A program made the translations under genes and the position numbers. The notes under the pieces are model-generated. The model did no database searches. It had not been told where the DNA came from and saw only the letters and a list, made by a program, of their open reading frames with translations. Below, piece by piece: positions 18,413 to 29,695 of a stretch of DNA of 64,000 nt. Source of the DNA: CAVZOY01 sp963777095 (GTDB lineage Bacteria; Actinomycetota; Actinomycetes; Mycobacteriales; Geodermatophilaceae); assembly GCA_963777095.1 (NCBI GenBank), contig CAVZOY010000006.1, positions 1,518,730 through 1,582,729 on the forward strand, given 5' to 3'. The number at the start of each line of letters is the position of its first letter. Position 1 is the stretch's first letter.

Positions 18413-18428
18413 TAGGGTGCCGCTGATG
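18413..18428 (+). promoter_or_regulatory. Possible -10 element for leaderless nuoA
   Basis: TAGGGT at 18413-18418 (TAnnnT) ends 7 bases before the nuoA ATG, and no clear Shine-Dalgarno sequence lies in between. This suggests a second, internal promoter for the nuo operon besides the one upstream of menJ. The 107-base menJ-nuoA gap shows no other clear signal. Confidence 0.4.
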
Positions 18429-18788
18429 CTCTCGACCTACGTCCCCATCCTGGGGCTGTTCGCCCTGGCCGCCGCCTTCGCGGTGTTCTCGGTGGCCGCC
18501 GCACCGTTCATCGGGCCGCGCCGCTACAACCGGGCCAAGCTGCAGGCCTACGAGTGCGGGATCGAGCCGGTCGACCAGCCGCTCACCGGCGGTCGCTTCC
18601 CGGTCAAGTACTACCTGACCGCGATGCTCTTCATCATCTTCGACATCGAGATCATCTTCTTGTACCCGTGGGCCGTCGCGAACGACGCGCTGGGCCTGTT
18701 CGGGCTGGTCGAGATGGTCATCTTCATCGCCACGGTGTTCATCGCCTACGCCTACGTCTGGCGACGTGGCGGCCTGGACTGGGACTGA
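18426..18788 (+). CDS. nuoA: NADH-quinone oxidoreductase subunit A
   Basis: First gene of a complete 14-gene complex I operon. The 120-residue protein has three membrane helices (about 5-30, 62-82 and 90-112) and the conserved loop YECGIEPVDQPLTGGRFPVK, whose Cys and acidic residues lie near the quinone channel. FDIEIIFLYPWA marks the second helix. NuoB follows after 13 bases with a GGAGG site. Confidence 0.97.
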   Translation: MLSTYVPILGLFALAAAFAVFSVAAAPFIGPRRYNRAKLQAYECGIEPVDQPLTGGRFPVKYYLTAMLFIIFDIEIIFLYPWAVANDALGLFGLVEMVIFIATVFIAYAYVWRRGGLDWD

Positions 18789-18801
18789 GAGGAGGCGAGC
18801 G

Positions 18802-19476
18802 ATGGGTCTCGAGGAAAAGCTGCCCAGCGGGGTCCTGCTGACCACGGTCGAGAAGCTGGTCAACTGGACGCGCAAGAGCTCGCTGTGGCCGGCGACGTTC
18901 GGTCTGGCCTGCTGCGCCATCGAGATGATGGCCAGCGGCGCGGGGCGCTACGACCTGGCCCGGTTCGGCATGGAGGTCTTCCGGGCCTCGCCCCGCCAGG
19001 CCGACCTGATGATCGTCGCCGGGCGGGTGAGCCAGAAGATGGCGCCGGTCCTGCGGCAGATCTACGACCAGATGCCCGAGCCGCGCTGGGTGCTGGCGAT
19101 GGGCGTGTGCGCCAGCAGCGGCGGCATGTTCAACAACTACGCGATCGTGCAGGGCGTCGACCACGTCGTCCCCGTCGACATGTACCTGCCCGGCTGCCCG
19201 CCGCGGCCGGAGATGCTGATGGACGCCATCCTCAAGCTGCACCACAAGATCCAGCACGAGCCGCTCGGCGCCAAGCGCGCCCGGCACCTCGAGCGGGAGC
19301 GCGAGGAGGGGCGGGGCCAGGACCTGCTCGTCGAGATGCCCTCGACCGTGCGGGCGAACAAGGACCTGCGCCGTGCCTACGAGGAGGCTGCCGCGCAGGG
19401 CCGCACCGGCCAGTTCGCGATCGATCAGCGCGAGGGTCACGTGATCGCCCCGGCACAGCTGGAGGTCCGGCGATGA
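18802..19476 (+). CDS. nuoB: NADH-quinone oxidoreductase subunit B (cluster N2)
   Basis: The 224-residue subunit that carries the terminal 4Fe-4S cluster N2. Its ligands are in GLACCAIEM, GVCASSGGMF and LPGCPPRPE. After about residue 160 there is a charged, mainly helical extension (RHLEREREEGRGQD onward) longer than in E. coli, as in other actinobacteria. The ATG has a GGAGG site; the stop overlaps the nuoC start as ATGA. Confidence 0.97.
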   Translation: MGLEEKLPSGVLLTTVEKLVNWTRKSSLWPATFGLACCAIEMMASGAGRYDLARFGMEVFRASPRQADLMIVAGRVSQKMAPVLRQIYDQMPEPRWVLAMGVCASSGGMFNNYAIVQGVDHVVPVDMYLPGCPPRPEMLMDAILKLHHKIQHEPLGAKRARHLEREREEGRGQDLLVEMPSTVRANKDLRRAYEEAAAQGRTGQFAIDQREGHVIAPAQLEVRR

Positions 19477-20213
19477 CGGGGCCGGGGGACCGGTCGGGTC
19501 GCGACGAGGCGGCCGAGGGCGCCTACGCACCCAGCGGCGGCTTCCGCAAGGGCTCGTTCGGCGTCAGCGGCAGCGGCGACACCTCCGGTTTCGGCGGCCT
19601 CGTGCGCGTCGAGCCCGGTGGCGCCGTCGCGCTGCACTCGACCGAGCGCCCGTACGGCGGCTACTTCGACGAGGTCACCGACGCGCTGATCGACGCCGTC
19701 GGACAGGCGACCTACGACGCGGCCGTCCGCCGGGTGCTGGTCGACCGCGGCGAGATCACCTACTTCGTCGCCCGCGAGCACCTGCTCCCGCTCGTGCAGG
19801 CGCTGCGCGACGACGAGGCGCTGCGCTTCGAGCTGTGCAGCAGCGTCTCCGGTGTCGACTACCTCGACAGCGGCGGCCCCGAGACCGGCCCCGGCCGGCC
19901 GCGGCTGCACGCCGTCTACCACCTGACGTCGATGACCTACCGCCGGCGGATCCGGCTCGAGGTAGCGGTCACCGCCGAGGACCCGCACGTCCCGTCGGTC
20001 GTGCCGATCTACCCGACGGCGGACTGGCACGAGCGCGAGGCGTACGACATGTTCGGCATCGTCTTCGACGGCCACCCGGGGCTCACCCGGATCCTCATGC
20101 CGGACGACTGGGACGGCTTCCCGCAGCGCAAGGACTACCCCCTCGGCGGCGTCCCGGTCGAGTACCACGACGCGACGATTCCTCCACCCGACACCCGACG
20201 GGCATACCGATGA
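19473..20213 (+). CDS. nuoC: NADH-quinone oxidoreductase subunit C
   Basis: A 246-residue peripheral-arm subunit of the 30-kDa family. The signature PTADWHEREAYDMFGIVFDGHP (split here as PTADWHEREAYDMF plus GIVFDGHP) and RILMPDDWDGFPQRKDYPL near the C-terminus define it. The first 40 residues are Gly/Ser-rich and probably disordered. It is separate from nuoD, unlike the fused form in some enterics, and its stop overlaps the nuoD start. Confidence 0.97.
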   Translation: MTGPGDRSGRDEAAEGAYAPSGGFRKGSFGVSGSGDTSGFGGLVRVEPGGAVALHSTERPYGGYFDEVTDALIDAVGQATYDAAVRRVLVDRGEITYFVAREHLLPLVQALRDDEALRFELCSSVSGVDYLDSGGPETGPGRPRLHAVYHLTSMTYRRRIRLEVAVTAEDPHVPSVVPIYPTADWHEREAYDMFGIVFDGHPGLTRILMPDDWDGFPQRKDYPLGGVPVEYHDATIPPPDTRRAYR

Positions 20214-21562
20214 GCACCACGTACGACCCCACCCAGTACGACCCGGCCGACCCGTACGCCGCCGGCTCCCGGGAGACCACCGAGGGCCGCGTCTACACGG
20301 TCACCGGCGGGGACTGGGACAGCACCCTCGGCGCGCTCGACGTCGGCGGCGAGGAGCGGCTCGTCGTCAACATGGGCCCGCAGCACCCGTCGACGCACGG
20401 GGTCCTGCGGCTCGTGCTGGACCTCGAGGGCGAGACGGTCACCAAGGCGCGGGTGGTCATCGGCTACCTGCACACCGGGATCGAGAAGAACACCGAGTAC
20501 CGCAACTGGACCCAGGGCACGACCTTCGTCACGCGGATGGACTACCTGTCCCCGCTCTACAACGAGGCCGGCTACTGCCTGGCGGTCGAGAAGCTGCTCG
20601 GCGTCCAGGCCCCGCCCCGCGCGCAGGTCATCCGCGTACTGGTCATGGAGATCAACCGGATCGCCTCGCACCTCGTGGGCCTGGCCACCGGCGGCATGGA
20701 GCTGGGCGCGCTCACGGCCATGACCAACGGCTTCCGCGAGCGGGAGATGTGCCTCGACCTCCTCGAGGAGATCACCGGCCTGCGGATGAACCACGCCTAC
20801 ATCCGCCCGGGCGGCCTGGCGCAGGACCTGCCCGAGGGCGCGGTCGAGCACATCCGCGAGTTCCTCGAGGTCATGCCGCGCCGGCTGGTCGAGTACCACC
20901 GGATGCTCACCGGCCAGCCGATCTGGCAGATGCGGCTCAAGGACGTCGGCTACCTCGACGTCACCGGCTGCCTGGCGCTCGGCATCACCGGGCCGGTGCT
21001 GCGCTCGGCCGGCCTGCCGTGGGACCTGCGCAAGGTCGAGCCCTACCTCGGCTACGAGACCTACGACTTCGAGGTCGCCACCGCCGACACCTGCGACGCC
21101 TGGGGCCGCTACCTGGTCCGCATGGCCGAGATGCACGAGTCGCTGAAGATCATCGCGCAGGCGCTCGACCGGCTCGAGCCCGGTCCCGTCATGGTCGAGG
21201 ACCGCAAGATCGCCTGGCCCGCGCAGCTCTCGCTCGGCCCCGACGGCATGGGCAACTCGCTGGACCACGTGCGCAACATCATGGGCCAGTCGATGGAGGC
21301 CCTGATCCACCACTTCAAGCTGGTCACCGAGGGCTTCCGCGTCCCGGCCGGCCAGGTGTACGTGCCGGTCGAGTCACCCCGCGGGGAGCTCGGCTACCAC
21401 GTGGTCAGCGACGGCGGCACGCGACCGTTCCGCGTCCACGTGCGCGACCCCAGTTTCGTGAACCTGCAGGCCACGGCGGCGATGAGCGAGGGCGGCATGA
21501 TCGCCGACGTCATCGCCGCGATCGCCTCGATCGACCCCGTGATGGGCGGAGTAGACCGTTGA
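20210..21562 (+). CDS. nuoD: NADH-quinone oxidoreductase subunit D
   Basis: The 450-residue 49-kDa subunit that forms the quinone site with NuoB. NMGPQHPSTHGVLRLVLDLE holds the quinone-binding His, followed by GYLHTGIEKNTEYRNW, and PRGELGYHVVSDGG plus MIADVIAAIASIDPVMGGVDR close the protein. The first 45 residues are an extra Asp/Tyr/Pro-rich stretch. Length otherwise fits the family. Confidence 0.97.
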   Translation: MSTTYDPTQYDPADPYAAGSRETTEGRVYTVTGGDWDSTLGALDVGGEERLVVNMGPQHPSTHGVLRLVLDLEGETVTKARVVIGYLHTGIEKNTEYRNWTQGTTFVTRMDYLSPLYNEAGYCLAVEKLLGVQAPPRAQVIRVLVMEINRIASHLVGLATGGMELGALTAMTNGFREREMCLDLLEEITGLRMNHAYIRPGGLAQDLPEGAVEHIREFLEVMPRRLVEYHRMLTGQPIWQMRLKDVGYLDVTGCLALGITGPVLRSAGLPWDLRKVEPYLGYETYDFEVATADTCDAWGRYLVRMAEMHESLKIIAQALDRLEPGPVMVEDRKIAWPAQLSLGPDGMGNSLDHVRNIMGQSMEALIHHFKLVTEGFRVPAGQVYVPVESPRGELGYHVVSDGGTRPFRVHVRDPSFVNLQATAAMSEGGMIADVIAAIASIDPVMGGVDR

Positions 21563-21594
21563 GTGCACTTCCCGGATCCCCGGAGGGGACGGCG

Positions 21595-22635
21595 GTGACC
21601 GGGCTCGACTCGAGCCCCGTCGAGCCCGCCCTCGCCGACCTGCCGCCGCTGACCGAGCAGGCGCGGCTCGAGGCGCGGGAGATCATGACCCGCTACCCGA
21701 ACCCGCGCTCGGCGCTGCTGCCGATGCTGCACCTGGTGCAGAGCTACCAGGGCTACGTGTCGCCCGAGGGCGTCACGCTGTGCGCGGAGGAGCTCGGCCT
21801 CACCAAGGCCGAGGTCGGCGCGGTCGCGACCTTCTACACGATGTACAAGCGGCGGCCCACCGGCCGGCACCTGGTCAGCGTCTGCACGAACACGCTGTGC
21901 AGCGTGCTCGGCGGGCAGCGCATCTTCGACGCGCTCGCCGACGACCTCGGCGTCCACCACGACGAGACCACCGCCGACGGCTCGATCACCCTCGAGCACG
22001 CCGAGTGCCTGGCCGCCTGCGACTACGCCCCGGTCGTCACCGTCGACTACGAGTTCTACGACCAGCAGGACGTCGAGGGCGCCCGCGCGCTGGTCGAGGC
22101 GCTGCGGCGGGGCGAGAAGCCGCACCCGACCCGCGGCGCACCGCTCACCGACTTCCGCGGCATCTCCCGGCAGCTCGCCGGCTTCTCGCAGTACGACGAC
22201 CCGCTCCGCATGGCCGCCGCCGTCAACGCGCCGGGCGAGTGGGGGCCCACGCCTGATCGGCGTGCGGCTGGCCGAGGAGCGCGGCGAGGCCGCGCCCGCC
22301 ATGCCGCGCCGCCGCGAGACACCGCCGGCGGCCGCCCACCGCGCGCAAGCTCGCGCGGCCGACCACCTCCGCCCGACCGGGGCGGCAGCACGGGCGAGAC
22401 CCCGGAGAAGGAGGCCGGTGACGCGCGCGTCGCCGCCGCCGACACCCCCGCCGAGAAGGCCGGGGCCGCTCAGGCGCACCCGGACGCCGGCGCCGAGTAC
22501 GGCCGGCGCCGCACGCGGCGCAGCCCGCGCGGCGGGACCGGCACGCCCGCCGCGGCCGAGCCGGCCGGCGGCTACCAGGGCCCCGACGCCGGTGGCCCAG
22601 GTCGCAGGCCCCCACCCGACCACCAGGAGGCCTGA
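21595..22635 (+). CDS. nuoE: NADH-quinone oxidoreductase subunit E with long disordered tail
   Basis: NuoE carries the 2Fe-2S cluster N1a in the NADH module. The four ligands are in VCTNTLCSVLGG and ECLAACDYAP. I chose GTG 21595 because of the CGGAGGGG site at 21581-21588; a TTG at 21559 overlapping the nuoD stop is possible. The family core ends near residue 215 (LAGFSQYDDPLRMAAAVNA). The remaining 130 residues are low complexity. Reading GPTLIGVRLAEERGE, then PTARKLARPTTSA, then STGETPEKEA across three frames suggests three single-base gains (about 22254, 22335, 22384) that cancel. Corrected length would be 345. Confidence 0.92.
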   Translation: MTGLDSSPVEPALADLPPLTEQARLEAREIMTRYPNPRSALLPMLHLVQSYQGYVSPEGVTLCAEELGLTKAEVGAVATFYTMYKRRPTGRHLVSVCTNTLCSVLGGQRIFDALADDLGVHHDETTADGSITLEHAECLAACDYAPVVTVDYEFYDQQDVEGARALVEALRRGEKPHPTRGAPLTDFRGISRQLAGFSQYDDPLRMAAAVNAPGEWGPTPDRRAAGRGARRGRARHAAPPRDTAGGRPPRASSRGRPPPPDRGGSTGETPEKEAGDARVAAADTPAEKAGAAQAHPDAGAEYGRRRTRRSPRGGTGTPAAAEPAGGYQGPDAGGPGRRPPPDHQEA

Positions 22636-22637
22636 CC

Positions 22638-23965
<1,328 letters not shown>

Positions 23966-23969
<4 letters not shown>

Positions 23970-26446
23970 CGCTCACCCCCACCGCCCCCGAGCCCGCGCC
24001 GGCCGTTCCGCCGGGCGCGCCCGGACCGCACACCCCGCCGGACGCCGTCCACTGCACCATCGACGGCTTCGACGTCGCCGTGCCCAAGGGGACGCTGATC
24101 ATCCGGGCCGCCGAGCTGGTCGGCGTCCAGATCCCGCGGTTCTGCGACCACCCGCTGCTCGAGCCGGTCGGCGCCTGCCGCCAGTGCCTGGTCGAGGTGG
24201 AGGGCCAGCGCAAGCCGGTGGCCTCCTGCACGATGCCGGTCACCGACGGCATGGCGGTGAAGACCCAGCTGAGCAGCGAGGTCGCCGACAAGGCGCAGCA
24301 GGGCACGATGGAGCTGCTGCTGATCAACCACCCGCTGGACTGCCCGGTCTGCGACAAGGGCGGCGAGTGCCCGCTGCAGAACCAGGCGATGAGCAACGGC
24401 CGCAGCGAGAGCCGCTTCGTCGACGTCAAGCGCACCTATCCCAAGCCGCTGCCGATCAGCACCGAGGTGCTGCTCGACCGCGAGCGCTGCGTGCTCTGCG
24501 CCCGGTGCACCCGGTTCTCCCAGCAGGTGGCCGGCGACCCGTTCATCGAGCTGTTCGAGCGGGGGGCGCTGGAGCAGGTCGCCATCTACGAGGACGAGCC
24601 GTTCGAGTCCTACTTCTCCGGCAACACCACCCAGATCTGCCCGGTCGGCGCGCTGACCAGCGCGCAGTACCGCTTTCGCGCCCGCCCGTTCGACCTGCGC
24701 AGCGAGCCGAGCGTGTGCGAGCACTGCGCCTCGGGCTGCGCCCAGCGCACCGACTACCGCCGCGGCAAGGTCACCCGACGGCTGGCCGGCGAGGACCCCG
24801 CGGTCAACGAGGAGTGGAACTGCGACAAGGGCCGCTGGGCCTTCCGCTACGCCACCGCCAACGAGCGGCTGATGACGCCGCTGGTCCGGCGCGACGGCGT
24901 GCTCCAGCCCGCCTCGTGGCCGGAGGCCTGGGAGGCGGCCGCGGCCGGCCTGCTGCGGGCCCGCGCCGCCGGCGGTGTCGGCGTGCTGCCCGGTGGCCGG
25001 CTGACCGTCGAGGACGCCTACGCCTACGCCAAGTTCGCCCGCGCCGTCCTCGGCACCAACGACGTCGACGCCCGGGCCCGCGCGCACTCCGCGGAGGAGG
25101 AGGCCTTCCTCGCCGCGCACGTCGCGGGCCGCGCGCCGGGCGCCGGCGCGGTGACCTACGACGACCTGTCCGCGGCGTCGTCGGTGCTGCTCGCCGGCTT
25201 CGAGCCGGAGGAGGAGTCGCCGATCGTCTTCCTGCGGCTGCGCCGCGCGGTGCGCACCCGCAAGCTCCCGGTCTTCGACCTGGCGCCGTTCGCCACCCGC
25301 GCCGCCGAGAAGCTCTCCGCCACGGTGCTCACCACGCTGCCCGGCGAGGAGGCCCGCTCGCTCCGCGCGCTGGCCGACGGCACCTGGGGCGGCCCGGCAC
25401 TCGCCGCGCTGCAGCAGCCGGGAGCCGTCGTCCTCGCCGGCGAGCGGCTGGCCGAGGTGCCCGGTGCCTTCTCCGCGCTGGTCGCCCTCTCCAAGGCCAC
25501 CGGTGCCCGGCTGGCCTGGGTGCCGCGCCGGGCAGGGGAGCGCGGCGCGGTCGAGGCAGGCGCGCTGCCGAACCTGCTGCCCGGCGGCCGAATCGTCTCC
25601 GACGACGCCGCCCGCCGTCAGGTCGCCGCGGCCTGGGGCCTCACCGACCTGCCGGCCACGCCCGGCCGCGACACCACCGGGATCCTCACCGCCGTCCGCG
25701 ACGGCGGGCTGGCCGGTCTCGTCGTCGGCGGGGTCGACCCCGACGACCTGCCCGACCCGGCGCTCGCCCGCGCGGCGCTCGACGCGGCCGGCTTCGTCGT
25801 CAGCCTCGAGATCCTGCCCAGCGCGGTGACCGAGGTGGCCGACGTCGTCCTGCCGGTCGCCGCCGCGCCGGAGAAGGCCGGCGGCTACCTGGACTGGGAG
25901 GGCCGGTTCCGGCCCTTCGACGCCACGCTGCACGGCACCGGCCAGCTGACCGACGCGCGGGTGCTGCACGGCCTCGCCGACGCCATGTTCGACGCCACGG
26001 GCGTCGAGCTCGGGCTGCCCGCCCAGGAGGTGGCGCGGAACGAGCTCGCGGCCCTGGGCCGCACGGCGAGCCCGGCCGCGCCGAAGGGCCTGACCGTCAA
26101 GCCGGTCGCGGCGCCGTCGCCGGCCGGCGACGAGGCGGTGCTGGCGACGTGGCGACAGCTCCTGGACGTCGGCACGCTGCAGCGCGACGAGCCCGAACTG
26201 GCCGGCACCGCCCGGACGCCGGTCGTGCGCATCGGCAAGGACACCGCCGCACGCCTGGGCGTCGTCGACGGCGACGCGCTCACCGTCACCGGCCCCGCCG
26301 GCGCCGTCACCCTGCCGGTGCGGCTGACCGAGATGCCCGACCGCGTCGTCTGGCTGCCGATGAGGTCCCCGGGCAGCGAGGTCCGTGCCCAGCTCGGTGC
26401 GGGTCCGGGCGCCGTCGTCCGTCTCAGCGCAGGAGGTGTCCGGTGA
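23966..26446 (+). CDS. nuoG: NADH-quinone oxidoreductase subunit G
   Basis: An 826-residue iron-sulfur subunit. After a 20-residue Pro/Ala leader come the 2Fe-2S ligands (RFCDHPLLEPVGACRQC), the His/Cys cluster HPLDCPVCDKGGECPLQ, and RCVLCARCTRFSQQ. EHCASGCAQR near residue 250 holds the extra cluster region, followed by a molybdopterin-oxidoreductase-like fold that no longer binds cofactor, and a C-terminal beta domain (PVVRIGKDTAARLGVVDGDA). Its stop overlaps the GTG of nuoH. Confidence 0.96.
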
Positions 26447-27933
26447 ACCTGCTCGCCGCGCAGCAGGAGTCGCCGACCCTCGACGACTTCGGCACCGACG
26501 TCTGGTGGATCGTCCTCATCAAGATCGTCGGCGTCTTCGTCGTCCTGGTGCTGCTGACGCTGTTCGCCATCGTCTTCGAGCGCAAGGTCGTCGCTCGCAT
26601 GCAGCAGCGGATCGGCCCCAACCGGGTCGGCCCGCGCGGCTACCTGCAGAGCCTTGCCGACGGCCTCAAGCTGGCGTTCAAGGAAGACATCATGCCGGCG
26701 ATGGCGGACAAGCCGGTCTACTTCCTGGCGCCGATCATCTCCGCCATCCCGGCGTTCGTGGCCTTCTCGGTCATCCCGCTCGGGCCCACCGTGAGCCTCT
26801 TCGGCCACCGCACCCCGCTGCAGCTGACCGACGCCCCGATCGGGGTGCTCATCGTGCTGGCGATGTCGGCCATGGGCGTCTACGGCATCGTGCTCGCAGG
26901 CTGGGCGTCGGGCTCGACGTACCCGCTGCTCGGCAGCCTGCGCAGCGCCGCGCAGATGGTCAGCTACGAGATCGCCATGGGCCTGTCGATCGTGTCGGTG
27001 TTCCTGTACGCCGGCACGATCTCGACCTCGGAGATCGTGGGTGCGCAGGCCGACGGCAACCAGCTGAACTTCTTCGGCGCGGAGTTCACCGGGCCGAGCT
27101 GGTTCGGCGTGCTGCTGCCGGTGTCGTTCCTCATCTACTGCATCGCGGTGGTCGGAGAGACCAACCGCGCGCCGTTCGACCTGCCCGAGGCCGAGAGCGA
27201 GCTCGTCGGCGGCTTCCACACCGAGTACACGTCGCTGAAGTTCGCGCTGTTCTTCCTCGCCGAGTACATCAACATGGTCACCGTCTCGGCGCTGGCCGCG
27301 ACGCTGTTCCTCGGTGGCTGGCGGGCGCCGTGGCCGATCTCGATCTGGGACGGCGCCAACACCGGCTGGTGGCCGCTGCTCTGGTTCTTCCTCAAGGTCG
27401 TCGTCGCGCTGTTCATCTTCATCTGGCTGCGCGGCACCCTGCCCCGGCTGCGCTACGACCAGTTCATGCAGTTCGGCTGGAAGGTGCTGGTGCCCACGGC
27501 GCTGGTCTGGATCCTCGCCGTCGCCACCATGCGCACCGTCTCCCGCGAGGCCGACCTGTCCACCGGCCAGGTGGCGCTCTTCGTGGGCGTGCCGCTGGCG
27601 CTGATCGTGCTGGCCGCGCTGTGGCTGGCCGGCCGGTCGGCGAACAAGGCCGCGCGGATCGAGGCGCAGGAGGCCACGTCCGGCGAGACCCACATCAGCG
27701 AGGCCGAGCCGGAGGTGCTGCCCCCGACCGGTGCGCGCCGCCGGCCGACCGGTGCCCCCCTCCGCTCGGAGGGCGGCTTCCCGGTGCCCCCCATGGACCT
27801 GAAGGTGCCGCCGTCCCCGCGGCTGCGCAGCGGTGAGCCGGTGGCTTCCGACGGCGCGGTCGTGAGCACCGGCCGGCGCAGCACGACCGCAGTGGCCGAC
27901 GGACCGGCCGACGAGGAGACCCGAGATGTCTGA
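26443..27933 (+). CDS. nuoH: NADH-quinone oxidoreductase subunit H with C-terminal extension
   Basis: A 496-residue membrane subunit linking the peripheral arm to the membrane arm and forming part of the quinone chamber. RMQQRIGPNRVGPRGYLQS and GETNRAPFDLPEAESELV are the family signatures; about eight to nine helices end near residue 405. The last 85 residues (from ANKAARIEAQEATSGE) form a charged, proline-rich tail absent in E. coli. The end overlaps nuoI by eight bases. Confidence 0.97.
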   Translation: MNLLAAQQESPTLDDFGTDVWWIVLIKIVGVFVVLVLLTLFAIVFERKVVARMQQRIGPNRVGPRGYLQSLADGLKLAFKEDIMPAMADKPVYFLAPIISAIPAFVAFSVIPLGPTVSLFGHRTPLQLTDAPIGVLIVLAMSAMGVYGIVLAGWASGSTYPLLGSLRSAAQMVSYEIAMGLSIVSVFLYAGTISTSEIVGAQADGNQLNFFGAEFTGPSWFGVLLPVSFLIYCIAVVGETNRAPFDLPEAESELVGGFHTEYTSLKFALFFLAEYINMVTVSALAATLFLGGWRAPWPISIWDGANTGWWPLLWFFLKVVVALFIFIWLRGTLPRLRYDQFMQFGWKVLVPTALVWILAVATMRTVSREADLSTGQVALFVGVPLALIVLAALWLAGRSANKAARIEAQEATSGETHISEAEPEVLPPTGARRRPTGAPLRSEGGFPVPPMDLKVPPSPRLRSGEPVASDGAVVSTGRRSTTAVADGPADEETRDV

Positions 27934-28550
27934 CAACACCCCCGCCCGGCGCTCCGGCGGGGAGGTCGAGCGCGCCGGTGGGCAGGACCGCCGTCCCGCC
28001 GTCCGCGGCAGCCTGCTGCCCACGCCGGGCCAGGGCTTCGGCGTCACCTTCGCCCAGATGTTCCGCAAGGTGACGACGGAGCAGTACCCGTTCGAGCCGA
28101 AGGTGACCAAGCCGCGCTACCACGGCCGGCACGTGCTCAACCGGCACCCGGACGGGCTGGAGAAGTGCGTCGGCTGCGAGCTGTGCGCCTGGGCCTGCCC
28201 CGCCGACGCGATCTACGTCGAGGGCGGCGACAACACCGAGGACGCCCGCTTCTCGCCGGGTGAGCGGTACGGCCGGATCTACCAGATCAACTATCTGCGC
28301 TGCATCTTCTGCGGACTGTGCATCGAGGCCTGCCCGACCCGCTCGCTGACGATGAGCAACGACTTCGAGCTCGCCGACGACAACCGGCAGGACCTGATCT
28401 ACACCAAGGAGCAGCTGATGGCGCCGCTCCTGCCCGGCATGGAGGCCCCGCCGCACCCGATGCGGCTCGGGAACGACGAGAAGGACTACTACCTGCGCGT
28501 GCCGCAGGCGGGGCTCGCCGGCGGAGCCGGTCGTCGAGGAGAAGGTATGA
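27926..28550 (+). CDS. nuoI: NADH-quinone oxidoreductase subunit I, frame broken near 28525
   Basis: NuoI carries clusters N6a and N6b: CVGCELCAWACP and CIFCGLCIEACP are both complete. As given, the frame runs on into nuoJ. One extra G in GGCGGAGCCGG near 28522 is the cause; without it the end reads GEPVVEEKV followed by TGA 28548-28550, which overlaps the nuoJ ATG at 28547 as ATGA, the usual pattern of this operon. Corrected length is 207 residues. Confidence 0.94.
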
Positions 28551-29384
28551 GCGTCCTCGCGGCCGCCGCCGACACCTCCGTCCAGCTCTCCGGCGGGGAG
28601 ACGGTCATCTTCTGGGTCCTCGGCCCGGTCGCCCTGGCCGGGGCGCTCGGGCATGGTGTTCAGCCGCAACGCCGTCCACTCGGCGCTGTGGCTGGTGCTC
28701 ACCATGCTGTCGCTGGGCGTCTTCTACGTCGTCCAGCAGGCGCCCTTCCTCGGCGCGGTGCAGGTGATCGTCTACACCGGCGCGATCATGATCCTGTTCC
28801 TCTTCGTGCTGATGCTGGTCGGCCGCGACTCCTCGGACTCGGTCGTCGAGACCCTGCGCGGGCAGCGGATCGCGGCCACCGTGCTCGGGGTCGGCTTCGC
28901 CGCGCTCGTCGGCGCCGGCATCGCCCGCGCCACCCGGGACCTGCCGGTCACCGGGCTGGACGGCGGCCGCGGGGCCGAGGACAACATCCCGGGCATCGCC
29001 GAGCTGCTGTTCAGCCGGTACCTGCTCGCCTTCGAGGTCACCAGCGCGCTGCTCATCACCGCCGCGGTGGGCGCGATGGTGCTGGCGCACATCGAACGGG
29101 AGCCCGGCAGCCGGCGCAGCCAGCGCGAGCTGTCGAAGGCCCGCTTCCTCGGCGACCACCCGTCGACGAGGCCCGGCCCGGGCGTCTACGCCCGCGGGAA
29201 CTCGGTGGCCGCTCCCGCCCTGCTGCCCGACGGCGGCACCGCCGCGGAGAGCGTGGGCACCGGCCTCGAGCCGCAGCTGGTCGACGAGATGCCGCGGCCG
29301 ACCGGCCGGCGGCAGCTCGGCTCGCCGGACGCCGCTCTGGGCTCGCTCGAGCCCACTCTCAGCGACCGGGGGACGGATCGATGA
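28547..29384 (+). CDS. nuoJ: NADH-quinone oxidoreductase subunit J, frame broken near 28652
   Basis: NuoJ is a five-helix membrane subunit. From ATG 28547 (after AGGAGAAGG) it reads MSVLAAAADTSVQL to VALAGALG; then one extra C in CTCGGGCATGG breaks the frame, and MVFSRNAVHSALWLVLTM, VIVYTGAIMILFLFVLML and LLITAAVGAMVLAH follow. The extra-long 100-residue C-terminal tail is hydrophilic. Corrected length is 278. The stop overlaps the nuoK start. Confidence 0.94.
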
Positions 29385-29680
29385 CCGTCACCTGGTACCT
29401 GGTGCTCGCGGCGATCCTGTTCACCATCGGCGCCGTCGGCGTCCTGGTGCGCCGCAACGCCATCGTCGTGTTCATGTGCGTCGAGCTGATGCTCAACTCG
29501 GTGAACCTGACGCTGGTCACCTTCGCCCGCACCACGGGCACGCTCGACGGCCAGGTCATGGCCTTCTTCGTCATGGTCGTCGCCGCCGCCGAGGTCGTCG
29601 TCGGCCTGGCGATCATCATGTCGATCTACCGCACCCGCCGGTCGGCCTCGGTCGACGACGCCAACCTGCTCAAGTACTGA
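29381..29680 (+). CDS. nuoK: NADH-quinone oxidoreductase subunit K
   Basis: A 99-residue, three-helix membrane subunit with the conserved glutamates in VFMCVELMLNSVNLT and VAAAEVVVGLAIIMSIYR that belong to the proton path. Length is exactly that of the family. The ATG overlaps the nuoJ stop. Confidence 0.97.
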   Translation: MTVTWYLVLAAILFTIGAVGVLVRRNAIVVFMCVELMLNSVNLTLVTFARTTGTLDGQVMAFFVMVVAAAEVVVGLAIIMSIYRTRRSASVDDANLLKY

Positions 29681-29695
29681 CGGGGACCGCCGGAC